In this document: piece after piece, positions 37,852 to 45,654 of the stretch
Layout: the number at the start of each line of letters is the position of its first letter
Position numbering within the stretch: the first letter of the stretch is position 1
Source of the DNA: Alphaproteobacteria bacterium MarineAlpha11_Bin1
Lineage (GTDB): Bacteria; Pseudomonadota; Alphaproteobacteria; MPNO01; UBA830
Length of the DNA stretch: 64,000 nucleotides
Assembly: GCA_002937455.1 (NCBI GenBank)
Contig: PTJZ01000008.1
Span: forward strand, 1-64,000
Reading direction: 5' to 3'
Translations under genes and position numbers: made by a program
Notes under the pieces: model-generated
What the model was told of the DNA's origin: nothing
Databases searched by the model: none
The model's input: the letters and a program-made list of their open reading frames with translations, nothing else

Positions 37852-38310
37852 TCAGGCTGCTTTCGCATTTTGGTCGTCTATTATTGTCCTCACCGACTTT
37901 ATCTCAATTTTCTGAGGCTTTAGAGCCTCCGGGATTTCGCGAACCAGATCAATTTGTAAAAGTCCATCCGCAAGTTCGGCGGACGTCACGTCAACGTGGT
38001 CTGCAAGTTGGAAATGACGCTCAAAAGCGCGTCGGGCGATTCCTCGGTGCAAGAAGTGGTTATTCTGGCGTTCAGACCCACCCTTACCTACAATCACAAG
38101 CTGTCCCTCACGGACCTCCAGCTCGAGGTCCGTCGCGCTAAAACCTGCTACCGCAATCGTAATTCGATAAGAATCGTCATCTATTTTCTCAATATTATAA
38201 GGGGGATAGCTGTCAGCGGGGCCACTTTTTTGCGCTGCGTCAAGCACATTCATGAGGCGGTCAAAGCCAACGGCTGAGCGATAAAGTGGTGAAAAATCAA
38301 ATGTTCTCAT
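37852..38310 (-). CDS. Small heat-shock protein, Hsp20/IbpA type
   Basis: A 152-residue alpha-crystallin-domain chaperone that binds unfolding proteins in the cytoplasm. The N-terminus FDFSPLYRSAVGFDRLMNVLD is typical of proteobacterial IbpA/HspA class A proteins, as are YNIEKIDDDSYRITIAVAGF and the C-terminal part with HRGIARRAFERHFQLADHV. The ATG at 38310 is preceded by AAGGAG held in a ROSE-like hairpin. A heat-shock (RpoH-type) promoter lies upstream and a strong hairpin downstream, so it is a self-contained heat-shock gene. Confidence 0.93.
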   Translation of the reverse strand: MRTFDFSPLYRSAVGFDRLMNVLDAAQKSGPADSYPPYNIEKIDDDSYRITIAVAGFSATDLELEVREGQLVIVGKGGSERQNNHFLHRGIARRAFERHFQLADHVDVTSAELADGLLQIDLVREIPEALKPQKIEIKSVRTIIDDQNAKAA

Positions 38311-38313
38311 TTT

Positions 38314-38398
38314 ACATATTCTCCTTTGAGCAACATGTTATCGAACCGCCTTTTCGGCCGGCTCTTAAAAAAAATTCAACCCCTTTATGGGCATTGAA
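38314..38398 (-). ncRNA. ROSE-like RNA thermometer in the hsp20 leader
   Basis: The leader folds into three consecutive hairpins. I: UUCAA/UUGAA with CCC/GGG (38375-38398). II: GAGCC/GGUUC around GCC/GGC with a bulged G (38343-38364). III: ACAU/AUGU, GUU/AAU and GCUC/GGAG (38314-38338). Hairpin III contains UUGCU opposite AGGAG, including the G-G mismatch seen in known ROSE elements, and buries the Shine-Dalgarno sequence at 38321-38325. The layout matches ROSE thermometers of rhizobial small heat-shock genes. Confidence 0.82.
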
Positions 38399-38406
38399 CA
38401 TTTTTT

Positions 38407-38434
38407 ATGTAGGGATATTCTTTTAGTTTTCAAG
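38407..38434 (-). promoter_or_regulatory. RpoH (sigma-32) type promoter for hsp20
   Basis: CTTG (38431-38434) and CCTACAT (38407-38413), 17 bases apart, agree with the alphaproteobacterial heat-shock consensus CTTG-N17/18-CYTATNT except one base. Predicted transcription would begin near 38400, exactly at the start of the ROSE-like leader. The -35 lies inside a CAAGGG/CCCTTG inverted repeat. Confidence 0.72.
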
Positions 38435-38451
38435 GGAACAAACCCCTTGTT

Positions 38452-39552
38452 TTAAATTAGCTTTAGCACGTAATCCGCGATCGCAAGTGACGACGTCACG
38501 CCGGGCGACTCGATACCGTAAAGATTGATCAACCGGTCGACGCCATGTTCTTCATGACCCTGTATAACGAAGTCTTTCGCCGCTTCTCCGGGAGCGTGAA
38601 TTTTAGGGCGGATACCGGAATAACCAGGTTGAAGGGAGCCATCGGCTAATTCGGGGTAATACTTTCGAACCGCTTCGTAGAACTTATCTGCCCGACCGGA
38701 ATCAACATTGTAATCGATTCTGTCTACCCACTCGACATCAGGTCCGAGTCGCACTTGACCGCCAAGATCAACCGTGACATGGATGCCGAGACCGGCTTTT
38801 TCCGGGACCGGATATATCGGCCGGGTAAACGGTGGGCGACCTAAAAGAGTAAAATAATTACCCTTACAGTAGTATGTAGGCGGGATGCTGTTCTCTGGAA
38901 CTCCATCTATCGAGGCTGCGATCGATTGCGACCACAACCCTCCACAGTTTATAACTAGGTCCCCAATAACTGAGAATGGCGCCTCGCCGCCGCAATAAAT
39001 TCTGATACCCTTATCGAGGACTTCACCGCCTATAACCGGTGCCATAAATGCTATCATTGTTCCTGCCGATTCCGCGTCACCTTGTAGCGCAAGCATGTAG
39101 GAATGGCTGTCCAAGATACCCGTCGATGGAGACCAGAGAGCGCCGACGCAGCGAACGGCAGGCTCTATATCGTTGACTTGTCTCGGGGTCATCCATGTGA
39201 GGTCTAAGACCCCGTTGGCGGCTGCTTTTTTCGTAAGGTGATCAAGCTCAGGTAACTGCTCGTGATCTGTGGCGACGATAATCTTTCCACAATTATTATA
39301 GGATATACCATAATCATCACAGAATTTGTATAATGCGTGTTTACCCTCTACGCAGAATTGCGCCTTTAGGCTTTCTTTTGGGTAATAAATACCGGCATGT
39401 ATAACTTCACTGTGCCGGGAGCTTGTCTCCGTTCCGATTGTATTCGCCTTTTCCAATACGATCACATCCCGCCCAGAACGTGCCATCGCTCTAGCAATCG
39501 CGAGACCGATGACACCAGCGCCGATGACTAAACAATCAACCCTCTCATTCAT
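38452..39552 (-). CDS. FAD-dependent oxidoreductase, L-2-hydroxyglutarate oxidase-like
   Basis: A 366-residue DAO-type flavoprotein. The N-terminal dinucleotide motif is GAGVIG (residues 11-16) with VIVLEKANTIGTETSSRHSEVIHAGIYYP, a signature of the LhgO/L-2-hydroxyglutarate dehydrogenase group. The C-terminal PGYSGIRPKI and GIESPGVTSSLAIA complete the FAD fold. It would oxidise an L-2-hydroxy acid, feeding electrons to the respiratory chain or oxygen. ATG at 39552. It ends 18 bp before the hsp20 promoter. An unrelated amine or glycerol-phosphate oxidase is less likely because of the RHSEVIHAG motif. Confidence 0.82.
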   Translation of the reverse strand: MNERVDCLVIGAGVIGLAIARAMARSGRDVIVLEKANTIGTETSSRHSEVIHAGIYYPKESLKAQFCVEGKHALYKFCDDYGISYNNCGKIIVATDHEQLPELDHLTKKAAANGVLDLTWMTPRQVNDIEPAVRCVGALWSPSTGILDSHSYMLALQGDAESAGTMIAFMAPVIGGEVLDKGIRIYCGGEAPFSVIGDLVINCGGLWSQSIAASIDGVPENSIPPTYYCKGNYFTLLGRPPFTRPIYPVPEKAGLGIHVTVDLGGQVRLGPDVEWVDRIDYNVDSGRADKFYEAVRKYYPELADGSLQPGYSGIRPKIHAPGEAAKDFVIQGHEEHGVDRLINLYGIESPGVTSSLAIADYVLKLI

Positions 39553-39636
39553 TTTTAAGACCGTATATTCCCACGATACGAAGCCATCGATGGATATATT
39601 GTACCTATATCGGGAAAACGACCACCCTCTTTGTCG

Positions 39637-40548
39637 TCATTTGCCGGGATCAAAACTGATTGAAGATTTTAAAAGCCCACCGATGGCAATCATACGACAA
39701 ATGGCCGGGAGAAATTGATCAATCGTCTGTGTTAGGGCCATCCGAATATCTTCATCGGGCGGAGCAAGGGTGTGTTTCACCTCATCAAGGTTTCGAAATA
39801 TATCTTTGGCGATTGATTCAGCTTGTCTAGCGATTTGGACGGAACTTTGAGCGATAAAACCATCTTCGTGAAGAGGTTTTAACAGATCACATACAGCCGC
39901 TAGCAAACTAGGCCAAGGAATAAAATGGCGAAATAAAGATGGAACAAGATCCGACTGCATGCCATTCACATATATCGTGAGCCGAGACATGTACTTCGAC
40001 ATCTCCCGGTCTAAATTTTGCAAGTCACCCATCGGCAGCAGCTCCCCCGAGGTTTCAGGTCTCTTGATCGTTGTCCTAACCGCCGGTGCTCTCCATCCGG
40101 CGGTTAGCGATAAGGCAATCACTCGAAGGCTCAGGGCGTTGATCGGGTTAGCACGGTTGTAGGCATCGATAGTCGTAAAAACCGCCGCGCTATCGCTTTT
40201 GGTCAATCCACAACCCTTCAACGATATAGTTGGGAGATTGTCTGCGACATCAGCCAGACGCATTCCATAACATGCAAGTGGCGCGGACCTATCCTCATAG
40301 ATCTTATTATGGAAGCCATCACCGACCACTGCCCACGCCCACTCCAGCGCCCCCGGGATAGTTGCGAGATGCCGGTAAACCAAATTTACTAGCCGCACCC
40401 CAAGCGCCTTCTCAATCGATTGGTAAATCTCCAATTTGGCCCCGCTGGCGTCTTTTGGAGAAATCTCGGGGAGGGTGGTCGATATACTGCTCGCCAAGGA
40501 TTTGAACCTTGTGATGGTTATAAGGAAGGGACTTTTCAGTTTATTCAA
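39637..40548 (-). CDS. DehI-family (2-haloacid dehalogenase-like) protein
   Basis: A 303-residue all-helical protein resembling DehI-type D,L-2-haloacid dehalogenases. It shows an internal duplication: VYRHLATIPGALEWAW (residues 58-72) and LFRHFIPWPSLLAAVC (206-220) are equivalent repeats, and AYNRANPINALSL is another family mark. Whether the catalytic Asp of DehI is kept cannot be settled without alignment; GDLQNLDREM (174-183) is the likely region. The start is uncertain. A TTG at 40548 gives the longest frame and fits a promoter just upstream. The gene is alone between an oxidase and a MetE-like gene. The true substrate may not be halogenated. Confidence 0.68.
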   Translation of the reverse strand: MNKLKSPFLITITRFKSLASSISTTLPEISPKDASGAKLEIYQSIEKALGVRLVNLVYRHLATIPGALEWAWAVVGDGFHNKIYEDRSAPLACYGMRLADVADNLPTISLKGCGLTKSDSAAVFTTIDAYNRANPINALSLRVIALSLTAGWRAPAVRTTIKRPETSGELLPMGDLQNLDREMSKYMSRLTIYVNGMQSDLVPSLFRHFIPWPSLLAAVCDLLKPLHEDGFIAQSSVQIARQAESIAKDIFRNLDEVKHTLAPPDEDIRMALTQTIDQFLPAICRMIAIGGLLKSSISFDPGK

Positions 40549-40580
40549 TTATTCCGCATAACGTCTTGGAAATGAATTCC

Positions 40581-40608
40581 ATTATAGCAAATAACCGGTT
40601 CTTCCCAA
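40581..40608 (-). promoter_or_regulatory. Sigma-70-like promoter for the DehI-like gene
   Basis: On the minus strand TTGGGA (40603-40608) and a perfect TATAAT (40581-40586) are spaced by 16 bases. Transcription would begin near 40574, giving a leader of about 26 nt to the TTG at 40548. Confidence 0.55.
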
Positions 40609-40689
40609 GTCAACCCGACACTTGGTTTATGATAAATCCGCAAATATTCTGGGCTATATGCCGAGTAATCTGATTCTCTTTGTGTTCAG

Positions 40690-41715
40690 TCAGGCAACGC
40701 TAGCGCGGTCAATACCTAGATAAAGATCACGTCCAGCATTCAATACAGAAATTTTTCGATCTGCAACATAACGCTTATGGTTCCATAATCCACAATCCGG
40801 ATGGATGTACGTCACCCGACCCTCACCCATTATACTCTCTACTCTCTCTATCAGCGCCGCTATTTGATCCGGTGTTTCCGTCATCGTGCGCTTGACGTCG
40901 AGAACGCCCAGACCCATACCGATTTCGGGTCTTAATTCCCGAAAGGCAACAAGCTCCTCTGCTGGGCGATAAGCGCATTCCATGACGATATGATCGACGT
41001 TAAGTGCGTTGAGATAATCCATCAACCGACCCCAAGACCCATCCTGCGGTGACTGTCCTGCGTAATTACCGAAACAAAGGTGAACTGCCGAAATCCCGGG
41101 TACGGCATCAAGCACCCGATTTATTGCCGCCGCCGCCCATTCCCATTCTTCCGGGCAGCCAGGCAAGTTTGCCTCGTCAATCTGCACAATATCGGCATCC
41201 AGTCGAGCAACCTGCTCTGCTAGTACATCGGCGACGGCTTCGGTCACGGCCTCGATTGATCCGTAGTGATGATCTACGAGCGTTTTCGCCAGCATGTGTG
41301 GCCCGGTAAGCGCAAATTTAAATGGCTTTTGAGCGAGCGCCTTCGCGCGTCGGCAAGGCATAGCCAAATTCATTGTACCGCTACTGATTGGGCCTTCAAC
41401 AACCCCCGCTGGCAATCGACGCCAGCCCATATTCTGTTTGGACTCAAATTGGCGGACTAAATCGAACGTTAGGTCCGAGCGGATACCTTCCATCGGCGAC
41501 GTGAAATATTCGATCATTCCGTTGGTTTCCGGATGGCTGAGATCGTAGCGGTAAACCTCACCGTCGCAAACTACATCGAGACCAGCAGTTTCCTGCGTAT
41601 GCAGGATGATGCGCGTTGCGTCTACGATATCCTGTTCTGACGGGTTATTACCTAGCCAAGCTGGCACCGGGTAAGAACCAACTGTCGTTGTCTTAATGCG
41701 AGGAGAGGTGTCCAT
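40690..41715 (-). CDS. Cobalamin-independent methionine synthase-like methyltransferase (MetE C-terminal family)
   Basis: A 341-residue single-domain relative of the MetE catalytic half. A TTTVGSYPVP start and the zinc-site pieces HLCFGNYAG (His and Cys), a glutamate in MECAYRPAE and HPDCGLW (Cys) are visible. The DEANLP segment is also typical. It lacks the MetE N-terminal domain, so it probably transfers a methyl group from another donor or performs demethylation of a small substrate. ATG at 41715, divergent from a TetR regulator with a palindromic operator between. It is therefore likely part of the inducible catabolic set on the plus strand rather than methionine biosynthesis (inference). 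Confidence 0.82.
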   Translation of the reverse strand: MDTSPRIKTTTVGSYPVPAWLGNNPSEQDIVDATRIILHTQETAGLDVVCDGEVYRYDLSHPETNGMIEYFTSPMEGIRSDLTFDLVRQFESKQNMGWRRLPAGVVEGPISSGTMNLAMPCRRAKALAQKPFKFALTGPHMLAKTLVDHHYGSIEAVTEAVADVLAEQVARLDADIVQIDEANLPGCPEEWEWAAAAINRVLDAVPGISAVHLCFGNYAGQSPQDGSWGRLMDYLNALNVDHIVMECAYRPAEELVAFRELRPEIGMGLGVLDVKRTMTETPDQIAALIERVESIMGEGRVTYIHPDCGLWNHKRYVADRKISVLNAGRDLYLGIDRASVA

Positions 41716-41753
41716 AATGATTGCCCTTGATGAAACGTCCTGTCTATCGTAAG

Positions 41754-41767
41754 TAACTGTTCAGTTA
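41754..41767. promoter_or_regulatory. Palindromic operator candidate for the TetR regulator
   Basis: TAACTG-TT-CAGTTA is a perfect inverted repeat located centrally between the divergent MetE-like and TetR genes, 38 bp and 49 bp from the two starts. TetR repressors normally bind such sites in their own promoter, so one dimer could control both directions. Confidence 0.65.
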
Positions 41768-41816
41768 TATCAAGCTACGGACGTCAAACTGAGCTGTCAA
41801 GAGATCGGAATAGAGA

Positions 41817-42479
41817 ATGTTGCTTCAACCCACGGGTGAATCACAGCGAGAGAGAACGCCGATAGCCAAGCGGGATCCGGACGCATCCCGCAAACGCATC
41901 CTCACGGCAGCAACAACAGAATTTGCGGCGCAGGGTCTGGATGGAGCGCGCGTCGATGATATCGCGGCCCGAGCCGGAATTAATAAGCGTATGCTCTATC
42001 ACTACTTTGGCAATAAGGATGACCTGTTTGGGGCTGTCATTGACGAAGTTTACCAGAAAATCTGTAGTGAGAGCGCGGCGCTCGACATAACTTCTGGCTC
42101 CGCCCGAGATGGGTTGACCAAACTAATCAATTTCGTAATCGATTTTTACCTCAATCATCCGCACGCCATCACACTTTTAAACGCTGAAAATTTACACCAA
42201 GCGAGGCATCTAAAACGTTCGAGACATATCAGTTCCATTCAATCGCCTTTTGAAAAGATGCTAGATGATCTTTTAATGCGCGGGGTCTCAGAAATGGAAT
42301 TCCGGCCCGGCGTAAACGGTCCGCGCCTATACATCTCGATGGTTGGCCTGATTTACTACTATCTCTCGAATAGTCACTCGCTGTCGGTTTTTTTTAACCG
42401 TAATCTATTCGACTTAGAGGAAATCAATGCGTGGCGGGACCATATCCATGAAATGGTCGAACGCTTTGTCGCCGCCTGA
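41817..42479 (+). CDS. TetR/AcrR-family transcriptional regulator
   Basis: A 220-residue repressor. The N-terminal helix-turn-helix spans about residues 46-66 (VDDIAARAGINKRMLYHYFGNKDDLF), following the usual RKRILTAATTEFAAQGLDG. The C-terminal ligand domain includes a TetR_C-like region with residues FVIDFYLNHPHAI. It is divergent from the MetE-like gene across a palindromic site and is followed 18 bp later by the oxidoreductase gene, so it probably controls both. The inducer is unknown. Confidence 0.9.
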   Translation: MLLQPTGESQRERTPIAKRDPDASRKRILTAATTEFAAQGLDGARVDDIAARAGINKRMLYHYFGNKDDLFGAVIDEVYQKICSESAALDITSGSARDGLTKLINFVIDFYLNHPHAITLLNAENLHQARHLKRSRHISSIQSPFEKMLDDLLMRGVSEMEFRPGVNGPRLYISMVGLIYYYLSNSHSLSVFFNRNLFDLEEINAWRDHIHEMVERFVAA

Positions 42480-42497
42480 TCTTAGGAGAAAATACAC

Positions 42498-43649
42498 ATG
42501 ACTGAACATCGTCTCGGTATAATCATGAATGGCGTCACCGGCCGCATGGGAACCAACCAACACCTCATTCGATCCATCTTGGAATTTATGAAAGACGGTG
42601 GAATTAAACTGGATAATGGCGACACGGTAATGCCGGACCCCATTCTGGTCGGCCGGAGCGCCGAAAAGATTGAAGCCTTGGCAAAAAAGCACGGAGTTGG
42701 TCGCTGGACCACTGATCTAGACGGCGCGATCGCCAACCGAGGCGACACCCTGTTCTTCGATTCTGCAAGCACCAATCTTAGGGCCGAGTTGTTAAGAAAA
42801 GCGATAGATGCCGGCAAGGATATCTATTGTGAAAAACCTTCGGCAAGTACACTCCACGACGCGATAGAAGTATATCAACGTGCAGAAAAAGCGGGCGTCC
42901 GGCATGGTGTGGTTCAAGACAAGATATTCCTACCCGGTCTTCAAAAGATGAAAACCCTGATGGATGAAGGTTTCTTTGGTAGGTTATTGTCGGTGAAAAT
43001 CGACTTCGGGTACTGGGTTTTCGAGGGTGATTGGAGACAGTCGCAAAGACCGAGTTGGAACTATCGGAAGGAAGATGGCGGCGGCATCATTCTCGATATG
43101 ATGCCACACTGGCGTTATGTCCTCGATAATACTTTTGGCGGCGTGAAAAGTATTAGCTGCCTTGGCCGTGTGAATATCGACAAGCGATGGGACGAAAATG
43201 CTAAACCATATGATTCAGATGCGGATGACGCCTCCTATGCACTAGTTGAACTCGAAGGTGGTGCTGTGGCTCAGATTTTCGCATCTTGGTGTACGCGTGT
43301 TCGAAAAGACGACCTCGTCACATTTCACGCTGATGGCACTCAAGGGGCTGCCGTAGCCGGTCTGACGAAGTGTTATACGCAGGATCGGGCGGCTACACCT
43401 TCACCTATCTGGAATCCAGATGAACCTCAAACCATTCCTTTTTTTGACACCTGGCAGGAATACGGCTCGGAAATGAAATTCGACAACGGTTTCAAAACCG
43501 AATGGGAAATGTTCATCCGCAGCCTGTACGAAGATGAACCTTTCCATTGGAACCTGAGGGAAGGTGCAAAAGGCGTTCAATTAGCGGAGGCGGCAATGCA
43601 AAGCTGGCAGGAACGCCGCTGGATTGATATTGATGAGGTTCCCGCCTGA
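42498..43649 (+). CDS. Gfo/Idh/MocA-family oxidoreductase
   Basis: A 383-residue NAD(P)-dependent dehydrogenase of the glucose-fructose oxidoreductase/inositol dehydrogenase family. The N-terminus carries an unusual GIIMNGVTGRMG nucleotide motif rather than the common GxGxxG start, then the signature CEKPSAST. The rest follows the alpha/beta C-terminal fold (GGGIILDMMPHWRYVLD). A TTAGGAGA site precedes the ATG at 42498. Its stop overlaps the DUF993 start by one base (TGATG). Relatives with this pairing oxidise sugar-like or polyol substrates; the specific one here is unknown. Confidence 0.86.
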   Translation: MTEHRLGIIMNGVTGRMGTNQHLIRSILEFMKDGGIKLDNGDTVMPDPILVGRSAEKIEALAKKHGVGRWTTDLDGAIANRGDTLFFDSASTNLRAELLRKAIDAGKDIYCEKPSASTLHDAIEVYQRAEKAGVRHGVVQDKIFLPGLQKMKTLMDEGFFGRLLSVKIDFGYWVFEGDWRQSQRPSWNYRKEDGGGIILDMMPHWRYVLDNTFGGVKSISCLGRVNIDKRWDENAKPYDSDADDASYALVELEGGAVAQIFASWCTRVRKDDLVTFHADGTQGAAVAGLTKCYTQDRAATPSPIWNPDEPQTIPFFDTWQEYGSEMKFDNGFKTEWEMFIRSLYEDEPFHWNLREGAKGVQLAEAAMQSWQERRWIDIDEVPA

Positions 43650-44809
43650 TGCCTGCACTCTCGCTCCCGATGCAGGATGGGACATTGGAAACCTTCTTGA
43701 CGTCGGAACCGCACAATTTTCCCGAGGTCGCGATAGGTTCATTTACCCGGATCGCCTATTCCGCTGCCCACGTAGTGCCAGATACTTCGGCGGATAACGA
43801 CCCGTGGCTTGAATCTCACTTGGACTGGGATCGAACAATTGCTTTTCGGCGTCATTTGTGGGGCCTTGGTCTTGGTGTAGCGGAGGCGATGGATACAGCT
43901 CAACGGGGAATGGGGCTTGAATGGCCAACCTCCATCGAACTGATAAAAAGGAGTGTAGAAGCGTCTAGAGATATGCCGGGTGCCGTTGTAGCCTCCGGCG
44001 TAGGCACCGACCATCTTACAACCAACCTCTCACTCTCCACGGAAGATGTAATCCGCGCCTATGAGGAACAGTGCGAAGCAGTCGAAGCCTGCGGTGGACG
44101 TATCATTCTCATGGCAAGCCGAGCGTTGGCCGCCTGTGCCAAAACACCGGACGATTACGGCACCGTTTACGGCCGTGTTCTCCGCCAAGTCAAAGAACCC
44201 GTTATCATTCACTGGCTGGGAGAAATGTTTGACCCCGAGTTAGAAGGCTACTGGGGACATGAAAACCATTTAAACGCTATGGATGTCTGTCTAGATGTTA
44301 TTCGAAGAAATGCCGAGAAAGTTGACGGAATAAAGGTTTCGTTGCTGGATAAGGAAAAAGAAATCAAGCTACGGCGAGCTCTACCCAATGGGGTTCGGAT
44401 GTACACTGGGGATGATTTCAATTACTCCGAACTGATCGCTGGTGACGAACAAGGATATTCAGACGCACTTCTCGGAATTTTCGACGCAATCGCTCCGGCC
44501 GCATCAGCGGCCCTTTCTGCCCTCGCAGATGGCTGTCCGGCTGAATTTCATAGTATCTTAGAGCCGACTGTTCCATTATCACGACATATCTTCCGAGCAC
44601 CTACTCGTTTTTATAAAACCGGTTTGGTTTTCATGGCCTATTTAAACGGTCACCAGAATCACTTCGTAATGGTGGGTGGACAGCAGAGCGCTAGGTCTAT
44701 CGTACACCTCGCGGAGATATTTCGACTTGCTGACAAGGCCGGGCTACTGCGCGACCCAGAACAAGCAGCGGCGCGTATGGACCGTGTGCTATCGGTGCAT
44801 GGGATATAA
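43649..44809 (+). CDS. DUF993 / dihydrodipicolinate-synthase-like aldolase
   Basis: A 386-residue TIM-barrel protein of the DUF993 group, related to the DHDPS/NAL aldolases. The candidate Schiff-base lysine is Lys229 in DGIKVSLLDK. Other features are VVASGVGTDHL and the conserved MYTGDDFNYSELI. It lies in a tight run with an oxidoreductase and a sugar isomerase-like protein, with overlaps of one base at both ends (TGATG and TAATG). Together the three would make a dehydrogenation-isomerisation-aldol cleavage route for a sugar-like compound (inference). The reaction has not been assigned for the family, so far as I know. Confidence 0.85.
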   Translation: MPALSLPMQDGTLETFLTSEPHNFPEVAIGSFTRIAYSAAHVVPDTSADNDPWLESHLDWDRTIAFRRHLWGLGLGVAEAMDTAQRGMGLEWPTSIELIKRSVEASRDMPGAVVASGVGTDHLTTNLSLSTEDVIRAYEEQCEAVEACGGRIILMASRALAACAKTPDDYGTVYGRVLRQVKEPVIIHWLGEMFDPELEGYWGHENHLNAMDVCLDVIRRNAEKVDGIKVSLLDKEKEIKLRRALPNGVRMYTGDDFNYSELIAGDEQGYSDALLGIFDAIAPAASAALSALADGCPAEFHSILEPTVPLSRHIFRAPTRFYKTGLVFMAYLNGHQNHFVMVGGQQSARSIVHLAEIFRLADKAGLLRDPEQAAARMDRVLSVHGI

Positions 44810-45645
44810 TGTTGAACATGGAAATACCGGACAAAGCCAAACTGGCGATCAACCAAGCCACTACCATGACGCAGTGGACACTGCGCAATGCGATCGAGGA
44901 GTATTCAGCAAAAGACGTGCGGGGAATATCAGTCTGGCGGGATAAACTGACTGAATGTGGTGTAGAAAATGCTGCAACTATGTTGGTCGATCACGGTATG
45001 ACTGTCACTGGCCTATGCCGGGGCGGTATGTTTCCTGCGATTGATACCGACGGCCGGCAGCGTGCTCACGACGATAATCTCCGGGCCGTCGATGAAGCAG
45101 CAGCGATCGGCGCGCAATGCCTTGTGATGGTATGTGGCGGTTTACCCGACGGTTCAAAAGATATGATCGAAGCCCGAAAACAAGTCGCTGACGGTCTTGA
45201 CCGAATGTTACCTTATGCAAGAGATGCAGGGGTACCATTAGCTATAGAACCGCTGCACCCGATGACCGCGGCAGATCGGGCCTGCGTCAATACACTAGAA
45301 CATGCGCTAGACCTATGCGACGCACTAGGCGCAGGAGTTGGCGTCGCAGTGGACGTTTATCACGTGTGGTGGGACCCTAAGCTCGAACATCAAATTGCGC
45401 GGGCGGGCGAACGAATCTTAGGATTCCACATTTGCGACTGGCTTATACCAACATCGGATCTTGTTTGGGACAGAGGTATGATGGGGGATGGGGTTATTGA
45501 TATTCCCCGTATCCGTAGCTGGGTCGAAGCAGCTGGGTATCGTGGCTTCAACGAAGTTGAAATATTCTCTAAAAGTAATTGGTGGCGACGCGATCCCGTT
45601 GAGGTCATCGACACGTGCATCGAACGCTACTCGGAATTCGTATAG
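44809..45645 (+). CDS. Sugar phosphate isomerase/epimerase family protein (TIM barrel)
   Basis: A 278-residue xylose isomerase-like TIM barrel. The metal-binding residues of the family are visible: Glu in AIEPLHPM, Asp in AVDVYHVWWD, His in GFHICDW and Glu in FNEVEIFS. This set matches IolE/IolI/hydroxypyruvate isomerase-type proteins. The start overlaps the DUF993 stop (TAATG), so the two are coupled. It is the third enzyme of the run. An LVIVD-repeat gene follows after 9 bp. Confidence 0.85.
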   Translation: MLNMEIPDKAKLAINQATTMTQWTLRNAIEEYSAKDVRGISVWRDKLTECGVENAATMLVDHGMTVTGLCRGGMFPAIDTDGRQRAHDDNLRAVDEAAAIGAQCLVMVCGGLPDGSKDMIEARKQVADGLDRMLPYARDAGVPLAIEPLHPMTAADRACVNTLEHALDLCDALGAGVGVAVDVYHVWWDPKLEHQIARAGERILGFHICDWLIPTSDLVWDRGMMGDGVIDIPRIRSWVEAAGYRGFNEVEIFSKSNWWRRDPVEVIDTCIERYSEFV

Positions 45646-45654
45646 GGAAGCAGT

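Noticed and set aside
40495..40511. tRNA T-arm-like sequence (CAAGG TTCAAAT CCTTG on the minus strand)
   Set aside because: No matching acceptor, D or anticodon arm lies upstream and no CCA follows; it falls inside the start of the DehI-like frame. A tRNA-derived integration scar cannot be shown.
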